Part shown: in pieces, positions 1 to 5,809 of the stretch | Layout of the letters: every line of letters starts with the position of its first letter | How positions within the stretch are numbered: the first letter of the stretch is position 1 | Notes under the pieces: generated by a model | What the model saw: only the letters and a program-made list of their open reading frames with translations | Told to the model about the DNA's origin: nothing | The model's database searches: none | Program-made: the position numbers and the translations under genes | Origin: an uncultured Sutterella sp. | Lineage (GTDB): Bacteria; Pseudomonadota; Gammaproteobacteria; Burkholderiales; Burkholderiaceae_F | Assembly (NCBI GenBank): GCA_900554375.1 | Contig: USHK01000090.1 | Coordinates: forward strand, 1 to 5,809 | DNA length: 5,809 bases | Direction of reading: 5' to 3'

Positions 1-50
1 TACGAGATTCATGAGCGTCTCGTGGGCTCGGAGATGTGTATAAGAGACAG
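1..50 (+). other. Illumina Nextera i7-side adapter (contaminant, not genomic)
   Basis: Bases 1-8 match the end of the P7 flow-cell oligo. Bases 9-16 (TCATGAGC) match the adapter-strand form of Nextera XT index N714. Bases 17-50 are the Nextera read-2 adapter, ending in the 19-bp Tn5 mosaic end at 32-50. Genomic sequence therefore begins at 51. The adapter carries an ATG at 36-38 in frame with the following gene, which falsely extends it by ten codons. The adapter and index identities come from knowledge of the kit sequences. Confidence 0.98.
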
Positions 51-53
51 ACT

Positions 54-59
54 GAGGAG
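54..59 (+). promoter_or_regulatory. Ribosome binding site of rne
   Basis: GAGGAG lies six bases before the ATG at 66. It lies in genomic DNA, directly after the adapter junction, and settles the start of RNase E at 66 rather than at the adapter ATG at 36. Only 15 genomic bases precede the gene, so its promoter and its 5' untranslated region (the site of autoregulation in E. coli rne) are not in the window. Confidence 0.85.
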
Positions 60-65
60 TGCTTG

Positions 66-3000
66 ATGAAGCGCATGTTATTTAACGCCACGCATGCTGA
101 AGAGCTGCGTGTCGCTATCGTAGAAGGTCAGAAGCTCATTGATATTGACATTGAGTCTTCCGAACGTCAGCAGAGAAAGTCCAACATCTACAAAGGCGTA
201 ATTACACGTATTGAACCGTCTTTGGAAGCATGTTTCGTCGATTACGGCGAAGAGCGTCATGGTTTCCTTCCCTTTAAAGAAATTTCGCGTTCTTACTTCA
301 AAGAGGGTGTTGATGTTCGCACAGCGACCATCAAGGAAGCTCTTACGGAAGGAACCGAACTGATTGTTCAGGTTGAAAAAGAGGAACGCGGCAATAAAGG
401 AGCTGCTCTTACCACGTTCATTTCTTTAGCGGGCCGCTACCTGGTTCTGATGCCGAACAACCCTCGCGGCGGCGGTGTCAGTCGTCGTATTGAAGGTGAG
501 GAACGCGAAGAACTTCGCGAAAACATGTCCAAACTTCCGACACCGAAAGGCATGAGCTTAATCGCCCGTACCGCCGGAATTGGCCGTACAGTCGAAGAAC
601 TGAAGTGGGACTTTGATTATCTTCTTCAGCTCTGGCAAGCTATTGTTGAAGCTGCGACGCCGCAGTACGAAGACACCGAAGGCAACTTCGTTACAGCTCC
701 GGTCGGTCCCCTTGGACAGAAATACGAACGAGTCAATCCTGCTCCTTTCCTGATCGTTGAAGAAAGCAATCTCGTGATCCGCGCGATCCGCGACTACTTC
801 CAACCGGATATTGCAGAAATCCTGGTCGACACCGACGATATTTACGAACAAGCCAAACAGTTCATGGGCCACGTCATGCCTGACATGATTAATCGTGTCA
901 AACGTTACACTGACGACGTTCCTTTGTTCTCTCGTTTTCAGATTGAAAATCAAATCGAAACGGCTTATTCCAGAACCGTTCCTCTGCCTTCCGGCGGCTC
1001 GATCGTGATTGACCATACTGAAGCGCTTGTCGCAATCGACGTTAACTCTGCCCGCGCCACTGCCGGCGGAGACATCGAAGCCACCGCTTTCCACACCAAC
1101 GAAGAAGCAGCTGAAGAAGTTGCCCGCCAGATGCGTCTGCGTGACTTAGGCGGTTTGATCGTCATCGATTTCATCGATATGGAAGATCCGGCCCACCAGC
1201 GTGCTATCGAACAGCGCATCAAAGAAGCCATCCGCCACGACAGAGCTCGTGTCCAGATCGCTAAGATCTCCCGCTTCGGCCTGTTAGAGCTTTCTCGTCA
1301 GCGCCTTCGTCCCTCTCTGTACGAAGGAAGCCATATTACCTGCCCGCGCTGCAACGGCATCGGCGCCATTCGCGACACCGAGTCAAGCGCTATTCAGGTT
1401 CTTCGTATTCTTCAGGAAGAAGCACTCAAAGACGGCACCTCTGCTCTCCAGGCTCAGGTTCCTGTCGATGTTGCAACCTATCTGCTGAATGAAAAGCGTG
1501 ACGACATTGCTAAGATCGAACATCGTCACCACATCGAAGTCATTCTGATTCCGAACAAGACACTTGAAACTCCGCACTATCAGATCGAACGCCTGCGTTC
1601 CGAAGATCAGCTGCTGACAGAGGGTGCTCCGAGCTATAAGCGCGTGGAAGAACTCGCTCCCGAACCCGAAGCTCCGTATTCCAGAGCTCAGAACGTCGCT
1701 CCTTCCACTAAACCTCGCCAAATCCCTGTTATTAAGGGACTGCCGGTTAGAGAAGACGCTCCCAAACACGTCGAAGTTGCTAAACCTTCTAAAGAACCTG
1801 CGAAGAAAGAAAAGAGCTTCTTCCAAAAGATCATTGCTTTCTTCACCGGAAGCTCCGAGGCTCAAGAGAAGGAGGAAACCAAGAGCACATCCGGCAGAAG
1901 CGACAAGTCTTCTAACAGAAAGGAACGCGGCGAGCGTAAGAACCGTCGTCAGGAAAGAGACGATCAGCGTAAAGCACGTACGCCTGTCGCTAAACAGGAA
2001 AAAATTGAACGCGCTCCCAAGCAGCCCAGACAAGCTAAGGCCGCTAAGACGGAAGACAGACGTCAGAAAGAAGCCGTTGATAAAGCGAAAAACGTTCCTG
2101 CCGTTCGTCCGGCCGCTGTTGAAAAAACGGATAAACCGGAAAGAATCGAGCGTACACGTAAAGCTCTGAAGGAAAACGGTGCCCCAGCAGAAAGAAAAGT
2201 TACTAAGCCCGTTCAGCCGGTCCAAGCTCCGATCTCTGAAGAATCGGTAAAACCTGTTGAAAAACAGAACGTTCCGGCGCCAGTTGAACCCGCACAGGTT
2301 CAGCCGCAGATTGAAAAACCTGCCGCTGCCCCGGTACCGGTTGCGGCTGAAGTTCCGGCGCCCCAGACCCAAGAAAAGAAAGCTCCTTTGGAAGCCGTTG
2401 AAGAGATCACAGAGACAGCTGTTCGCGTTGTTCCGTCCGTTGAGTCTCAGTCCAACGCCACAGAACAGCGCCCCCGCACTCGCAGAGCCCGTCGTCTGCG
2501 TAAGGATAGAAGTGACAGAGAACCGCGTGCAGCAAGATCCGTAGTACCGCCCGCACCTGTCTCTCCGGTTGTTGCCGCTATCGAGGACGTTGTCATGAGC
2601 GAACACGCTGTTCCGCAGGTGAACGCTGCCACCATCCATGCCGATGAACACATGCCTCGAGTAGAAGCCGATCAGCTGCATCTTACGGAAGAAGCTCCCA
2701 AGTCTGCTCGTCCGAGACGCGAAAGAGCTCCTCGCAAAGCAGCTGACTTTGTGACTAAGGTCGAAAGCCATGACTCTGAGGTTCAGACCGTCAGTTCCGC
2801 CGCTCCTAAAGCAGAAGCCGTAAAAGAAGCCGCTAAGCAAGCTCCTAAGTCCGAACAGGTCACCACTGCTGAAGCCCTTCAGCCTGTTGTGACAGAGAAG
2901 ACGGTCGTAAAACCGGCAGAGGTCAAACCTGTCGAAACCAAACCGGTTGAAACGGCAGCTCCGGCCAAGGCTCAGATGGAAGTTTCTTCGAGCGACAAAC

Positions 3001-3176
3001 CGGTAGACCTTAAGCCGATGCTGGAAAAAGCCGGCCTCGAACTCATCGGAACGACCAAAAAGGATGTTCCTGTGAGAGATGAAACGCCTAAGCCTAAGCT
3101 CGGACGTAAACGCATCAAGCGTGTTGTTCAGGAAGATTCCGCCCCGCTTGAACTCGTTCAGACGAAGAAAGAGTAA
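66..3176 (+). CDS. rne: Ribonuclease E, complete (1036 aa)
   Basis: Essential endoribonuclease that starts mRNA decay and matures rRNA and tRNA, usually as the membrane-bound scaffold of the RNA degradosome. The protein starts MKRMLFNAT after a good ribosome binding site. The S1 domain spans about residues 37-120, with F57 and F67 where E. coli has them. The 5'-monophosphate sensor pair is R168/T169. The catalytic metal ligands are D325 (AIDVNS) and D368 (IDFIDM), 43 apart as in E. coli D303/D346. The Zn-link CPRC is C426/C429. Residues 198-224 hold an insertion of about 24 residues relative to E. coli, just before PAPFLI. From about 530 onward the protein is a low-complexity Pro/Ala/Val/Glu/Lys scaffold. 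It contains a probable membrane-binding amphipathic helix (584-595, FFQKIIAFF), arginine-rich RNA-binding blocks (618-638, 802-824, 882-891), a KPVET repeat near 955, and a more ordered C-terminal box (980-1036). Length fits the family (E. coli 1061). The catalytic half resembles Burkholderiales. RNase G is excluded by the long scaffold. Confidence 0.97.
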   Translation: MKRMLFNATHAEELRVAIVEGQKLIDIDIESSERQQRKSNIYKGVITRIEPSLEACFVDYGEERHGFLPFKEISRSYFKEGVDVRTATIKEALTEGTELIVQVEKEERGNKGAALTTFISLAGRYLVLMPNNPRGGGVSRRIEGEEREELRENMSKLPTPKGMSLIARTAGIGRTVEELKWDFDYLLQLWQAIVEAATPQYEDTEGNFVTAPVGPLGQKYERVNPAPFLIVEESNLVIRAIRDYFQPDIAEILVDTDDIYEQAKQFMGHVMPDMINRVKRYTDDVPLFSRFQIENQIETAYSRTVPLPSGGSIVIDHTEALVAIDVNSARATAGGDIEATAFHTNEEAAEEVARQMRLRDLGGLIVIDFIDMEDPAHQRAIEQRIKEAIRHDRARVQIAKISRFGLLELSRQRLRPSLYEGSHITCPRCNGIGAIRDTESSAIQVLRILQEEALKDGTSALQAQVPVDVATYLLNEKRDDIAKIEHRHHIEVILIPNKTLETPHYQIERLRSEDQLLTEGAPSYKRVEELAPEPEAPYSRAQNVAPSTKPRQIPVIKGLPVREDAPKHVEVAKPSKEPAKKEKSFFQKIIAFFTGSSEAQEKEETKSTSGRSDKSSNRKERGERKNRRQERDDQRKARTPVAKQEKIERAPKQPRQAKAAKTEDRRQKEAVDKAKNVPAVRPAAVEKTDKPERIERTRKALKENGAPAERKVTKPVQPVQAPISEESVKPVEKQNVPAPVEPAQVQPQIEKPAAAPVPVAAEVPAPQTQEKKAPLEAVEEITETAVRVVPSVESQSNATEQRPRTRRARRLRKDRSDREPRAARSVVPPAPVSPVVAAIEDVVMSEHAVPQVNAATIHADEHMPRVEADQLHLTEEAPKSARPRRERAPRKAADFVTKVESHDSEVQTVSSAAPKAEAVKEAAKQAPKSEQVTTAEALQPVVTEKTVVKPAEVKPVETKPVETAAPAKAQMEVSSSDKPVDLKPMLEKAGLELIGTTKKDVPVRDETPKPKLGRKRIKRVVQEDSAPLELVQTKKE

Positions 3177-3192
3177 TCCAACGGGTTGGATT
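3175..3192 (+). other. Small hairpin overlapping the rne stop codon
   Basis: AATCCAA and TTGGATT pair perfectly (7 bp) around a CGGG loop. The left arm begins inside the TAA stop (3174-3176). It lies four bases before the main terminator stem, giving two tandem hairpins. It has no T-run of its own, so it may protect the mRNA 3' end or assist termination; that role is inference. Confidence 0.55.
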
Positions 3193-3196
3193 TGAT

Positions 3197-3237
3197 AAAA
3201 CCGAATCGGTCTCGCGGCTGATTCGGTTTTTCTTTTG
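3197..3237 (+). terminator. Intrinsic terminator of rne, possibly bidirectional
   Basis: AAAACCGAATC (3197-3207) pairs with GATTCGGTTTT (3220-3230), an 11-bp perfect stem with a 12-base loop that can close further through G-C and G-T pairs. A T-rich tract follows (TTTTTCTTTTG). The A-run on the left arm gives a shorter T-run (TTTTATC) on the opposite strand, so it may also stop transcripts of the convergent tautomerase gene, whose stop codon is only a few bases away at 3242-3244. Confidence 0.88.
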
Positions 3238-3241
3238 TCTT

Positions 3242-3454
3242 TTAGCTTGGTTTTTCTTTTCGGCGTTCTCTGACAGTCTTGCCGCCGATTCCATAGTTTT
3301 CCATCGGAATCTCGTCGATGATGACGACCATATTTGAGGTGTTCTTACCGAGAACATCCTCGACGAGTTTTGTCACGCCGGCGATCAATTCTTTCTTTTG
3401 TTCTGAGGTCGGGCGTTCTTCGTCGCCTGTGACACAAATTCGGACGAATGGCAT
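3242..3454 (-). CDS. 4-oxalocrotonate tautomerase family protein, DmpI-like (70 aa)
   Basis: Small enol-keto tautomerase; members work as oligomers in the cytoplasm with the N-terminal proline as catalytic base once Met is removed. The protein begins MPFVRICV, giving Pro1, and contains the beta-alpha-beta pattern with VVIIDEI and the NYGIGG hairpin typical of the family; Tyr53 sits where classical enzymes have Phe50. Length is normal (60-80 aa). The start at 3454 is chosen because it exposes Pro1 and has AGGAG seven bases upstream; a longer frame to 3499 would bury the proline. The Arg39 of xylene-pathway 4-OT is replaced by Val42 (mature numbering), and the segment after strand 1 is three residues longer (GDEERPTSEQ). 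The layout resembles the H. pylori DmpI protein as I recall it. No aromatic-degradation genes lie nearby, so a role in catechol meta-cleavage should not be assumed; the substrate is unknown. It appears monocistronic, with its own promoter and a terminator separating it from the upstream transporter gene. Confidence 0.92.
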   Translation of the reverse strand: MPFVRICVTGDEERPTSEQKKELIAGVTKLVEDVLGKNTSNMVVIIDEIPMENYGIGGKTVRERRKEKPS

Positions 3455-3461
3455 AACGCAG

Positions 3462-3466
3462 CTCCT
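3462..3466 (-). promoter_or_regulatory. Ribosome binding site of the tautomerase gene
   Basis: AGGAG on the - strand, seven bases before the ATG at 3454-3452. It decides the start in favour of the form that places proline directly after the initiator methionine. Confidence 0.85.
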
Positions 3467-3483
3467 GAAGACATGATCTTTAC

Positions 3484-3512
3484 AATCTACAGGCTGCACG
3501 AACGAGCGTCAA
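3484..3512 (-). promoter_or_regulatory. Putative sigma70 promoter of the tautomerase gene
   Basis: On the - strand a -35 box TTGACG (3512-3507, five of six consensus bases) is followed after exactly 17 bases by TAGATT (3489-3484, four of six). Transcription would start near 3477, leaving a leader of about 23 bases that contains the ribosome binding site. It lies between the transporter's terminator and the tautomerase start, where a promoter is expected. Pattern match only; the -10 box is weak. Confidence 0.6.
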
Positions 3513-3517
3513 CGCTC
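3504..3517. repeat. Inverted repeat over the -35 box, possible operator
   Basis: GAGCGT and ACGCTC form perfect 6-base arms around a 2-base centre. The -35 hexamer (3507-3512) lies wholly inside the dyad. A regulator bound here would block RNA polymerase. A short dyad can occur by chance, and no regulator gene is in the window, so the operator role is inference. Confidence 0.4.
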
Positions 3518-3537
3518 TCGAGAACTGTACCAACAGC

Positions 3538-3573
3538 AAAAAAATTAGCGGGTGTCCCGGAGAACAACCCGCT
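3538..3573 (-). terminator. Intrinsic terminator of the phosphate transporter gene
   Basis: Read on the - strand, AGCGGGT (3573-3567) pairs with ACCCGCT (3553-3547) across a 13-base loop that may pair partly within itself. The sequence then runs AA and seven T (3544-3538). It begins 20 bases after the transporter stop codon and separates this gene from the tautomerase downstream. Confidence 0.87.
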
Positions 3574-3593
3574 TGAGCCAAATGATGTTTCTC

Positions 3594-5769
3594 TTAATGC
3601 TGTGACTGAGGCTCGGCAGGAGCGTCGGCTGCATGTCCGTCTTCCTGCCTTTCGCTGAGCATGAAGTTCAGTTCACGCTGCAGAAGAACAATAACGGTAT
3701 AGCGATTGATAATTTCGCGATACAACTGAAGAATCGACAAATACAATTCCGACCGATGAAGAGGCATCTTATTAACTTCGATTTCCTTCATTAGCTCGAG
3801 CTGGAAGGCATTAACTTCCTCAAGGTTCGAATTGGATAAGCGCAGAAGCACTTCGTCCGTTGTCGACCCGTTCATCACGTATTCAGACAAAGATTTTTGG
3901 AAGTCGGACAATGCGTCCACCGCCTTAAGCAAATTAGCTCTCAGCTGCCCTTTGAAGACCGAGTGGCTGTTAGCCAAATGCTCTTCCATCTGATTGACGG
4001 TATTGCGAAGATCCTGAGCAACGTCTTTGACATTTGAGAAAGTGCGGTAATAGTAATTTCGAGCGTCGTAGTCTTTTCCTGCGCCCTGTCCGTGGCTGAT
4101 CATGAGGTAGTACTGACTTCGAAGCAGAGAGATGTGGTCTAGGAGCTCCTGAGCCTCAAGCTTGTCTTTCTTGACCGCTGAATAGTCTTCAGAAAGGAAG
4201 TTCATCGTGGTGTTGGAGAAGATATCGATTGTCTGCTTCAGGTTGCGGTCAATCGCAGCATTAAAGCGTTTACGAAGTTCTTCTTTGGACAAACCGGCCT
4301 CAAAGCCTTCCATCGCTTCAACTTTCTTGTCTTTACTAAAGAAGTTGGAACGAATCAGAAGAGCAACAACACAGACACCGCCGATCACCATAAAGATCGG
4401 TCCGAACCAAATGCAAAGCAAAACAGCAATACCGGCAGCAATGAATGCAGTAAAGGCTGTCAGGAACCAGCCGCTGATAACCGCCATCACGCCGGAAATT
4501 CTATAAACAGCCGTTTCTCTATCCCACGCACCGTCAGCCAAAGAGCTGCCCATGGCAACCATGAAAGTCACATAAGTCGTAGACAGAGGGAGCTTCATGC
4601 TAGTAGCTGTTGCAATCAGAATGCTGGCGAGGACCAGATTCACGGAAGCTCGAACTTGGTCAAACGGCAATGGAACCTCGCCTTTTTTAAGGCGGGGCTT
4701 TTCGAAGTGTCTATCGATGCTGTCTAAAACAGAACGAGGAAGGATCTGGTTGATAATGCGGTTAATACCGAGTCCGGAACGGACCAAAACACGGGCGCCG
4801 ACTGTAGAACCAAATTGTTCCTTATCGCTGCGTTCGCTTGCCGACAAGTTAATCGCAGTCTGAACAACTCGCTGGGCCTTCGGACTGAACCAGAGCGTAC
4901 ACACCATAATCAAGCCGGAAATGATGAGCCAAATCGTCGGTGTTACGACAGATTCTTTCAAAGCGCCCATGTAAAGCGTCATCGGTGTCAGCGAAGGATT
5001 AGCGGCTTCAGCGGCGGCCGCAATACCGGCACTCTGCATCGCAGCCAAAGGGACACCGACGAAGTTCACCAAGTCGTTGCCTGCAAAGGCAAAGGCCAAT
5101 GCGAAGGTACCGGCAAGAATGACAATGCGAAGTGCATTAAAGTTCCAGAACCAAATCAGGATCTGGAAAATCACCGTAATAGTGAGGAAGAAACTCCACA
5201 TGAGAGTTTCAGTATTGGCGTCGAGCCAAGCGATCAGTTCCGGCGTCATGAAAGAAGCACCCTTTGCTCCTTTAACGATCAGGAAGTAGAAAATCGCAGT
5301 GAGACACAAGCCGGAATAAATACCGCCGAGATAACGATAAACTTTCTGATAACGGAACGTGAAAAGATAGCGCATCAGCCACTGAATGATCGTACCGAAT
5401 GTAAAGGCAATCACTACAGAAGCCAAGATGCCGATGATGATTGAAAGAGCTTTTTCGTTGTTAATGTAGGCGCCGAGTCCGAGGAGCGTTCCGGTGGAAA
5501 CCCACAGCTTGTAAGCCGCGGAAATCACGGAAGCACCAAGAAGCTCGAAGACAATGGACACCGTAGTCGAAGTAGGAAGACCGAGAGAGTTAAAGGTATC
5601 CAAAAGCAGAACATCTGTCAGCATCACCGCAAAAAAGATGAGCATGACATCCCAATAAGTAAAGAGCTGCGGGTTAAAAATACCGCTTCTCGCAATTTCC
5701 ATCATTCCGCTTGAGAAGGTACAGCCTAAAAGTACCCCTGCTGCGGCAACACCCATAACGATGTTGTAG
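3594..5769 (-). CDS. Inorganic phosphate transporter, PiT (PHO4) family, 5' end missing
   Basis: Inner-membrane secondary transporter of inorganic phosphate driven by an ion gradient. 724 genomic residues are present. Numbering from the first complete genomic codon (5768-5766), the first-repeat signature LPTSTTVS is at 64-71, the second-repeat AGNDLVNF at 229-236, and its partner LPLSTTYV at 393-400. About twelve hydrophobic segments lie between residues 3 and 474. The first GxNDxxN motif, expected in the missing 45-50 N-terminal residues, is beyond the contig end. Residues about 480-706 (roughly 3651-4330) form a soluble, helix-rich C-terminal domain that looks PhoU-like, followed by an acidic, Ala/Gln-rich tail. 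This architecture and stretches such as the GCTF..GMMEIAR..IF region resemble the ~740-aa PiT proteins of Bacteroidota rather than E. coli PitA (about 500 aa, without this domain). The ATG at 5786-5784 and the residues MCIRD are adapter; the next codon straddles the junction. Its promoter lies outside the window. The built-in PhoU-like domain may couple transport to phosphate status (inference). Confidence 0.93.
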
Positions 5770-5809
5770 CTGTCTCTTATACACATCTGACGCTGCCGAC
5801 GACTCCTTA
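5770..5809 (-). other. Illumina Nextera i5-side adapter (contaminant, not genomic)
   Basis: Bases 5770-5802 are the reverse complement of the Nextera read-1 adapter, starting with the 19-bp mosaic end at 5770-5788. Bases 5803-5809 (CTCCTTA) are the first seven of the reverse complement of index S505 (GTAAGGAG). Genomic sequence ends at 5769. Read on the - strand, the mosaic end encodes the artificial start MCIRDS that is fused in frame to the transporter. Confidence 0.98.

Noticed and set aside
558..1094. Open frame of 178 codons on the - strand
   Set aside because: It is antisense to the most conserved part of the RNase E catalytic domain, and its product resembles nothing I know.
1383..2840. 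Long open frame of 485 codons on the - strand, with shorter + strand frames at 1624-2169 and 2257-2544
   Set aside because: They lie opposite or within the RNase E scaffold, where biased Lys/Glu/Arg/Pro/Ala codons suppress stops in other frames. The translations are Arg/Phe/Leu/Ser-rich low complexity with no recognisable domain.
3115..3357. Open frame of 80 codons on the - strand, running from inside the tautomerase gene into the end of rne
   Set aside because: It overlaps two well-supported genes and spans the rne terminator hairpins; it shows no family features.
3455..3499. Upstream ATG extending the tautomerase by 15 residues
   Set aside because: It would hide the catalytic N-terminal proline, and the extension would cover the ribosome binding site and the -10 box. 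The start at 3454 has an AGGAG at good spacing.
4815..5444. Open frame of 209 codons on the + strand
   Set aside because: It is antisense to the transporter membrane domain. The product is polar, without a family signature, and no convincing ribosome binding site was seen.
3242..5769. Transporter and tautomerase as a two-gene operon
   Set aside because: A strong terminator (3538-3573) lies between them and a plausible promoter follows it. Some read-through cannot be excluded.
1..5809. Inverted 19-bp Tn5 mosaic ends bracketing the whole window, as in a composite transposon
   Set aside because: The mosaic ends are joined to Illumina adapter and index sequence, the adjoining 9 bases at 51-59 and 5761-5769 are not duplicates, and no transposase is present. 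It is library adapter.

Overview
The window is an assembled contig of about 5.7 kb of bacterial DNA (51-5769) with untrimmed Illumina Nextera adapter at both ends (1-50 and 5770-5809). The adapters create false starts: an upstream ATG for the left gene, and an artificial 'MCIRDS' N-terminus on the right gene. Neither belongs to the organism.

The insert holds three protein genes. On the + strand is a complete ribonuclease E gene (rne, 66-3176, 1036 aa). It is followed by two tandem hairpins, the second an intrinsic terminator. Facing it on the - strand are a 70-aa tautomerase of the 4-oxalocrotonate tautomerase superfamily (DmpI-like, 3242-3454) and, upstream of that, an inorganic phosphate transporter of the PiT family (3594-5769). 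The transporter is cut off by the contig end, so its N-terminus is missing. The 139 bp between the two - strand genes hold a terminator for the transporter gene, then a sigma70-like promoter with a dyad over its -35 box, then the tautomerase ribosome binding site. The tautomerase is therefore probably transcribed on its own.

The RNase E catalytic half reads like those of Burkholderiales (Betaproteobacteria). Roughly balanced base composition, a 24-residue insertion in RNase E, and a phosphate transporter resembling those of Bacteroidota suggest a gut-associated member such as Sutterellaceae (Sutterella/Parasutterella). The genus is inference, since no 16S or other marker is present.

The three genes do not form a pathway: they cover RNA turnover, a small tautomerase of unknown substrate, and phosphate uptake. 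I found no mobile element, CRISPR array, RNA gene or evident undescribed system. The points most worth checking are the adapter ends, the transporter's apparent Bacteroidota affinity, the RNase E insertion and C-terminal box, the missing active-site arginine in the tautomerase, and the dyad at the tautomerase promoter.
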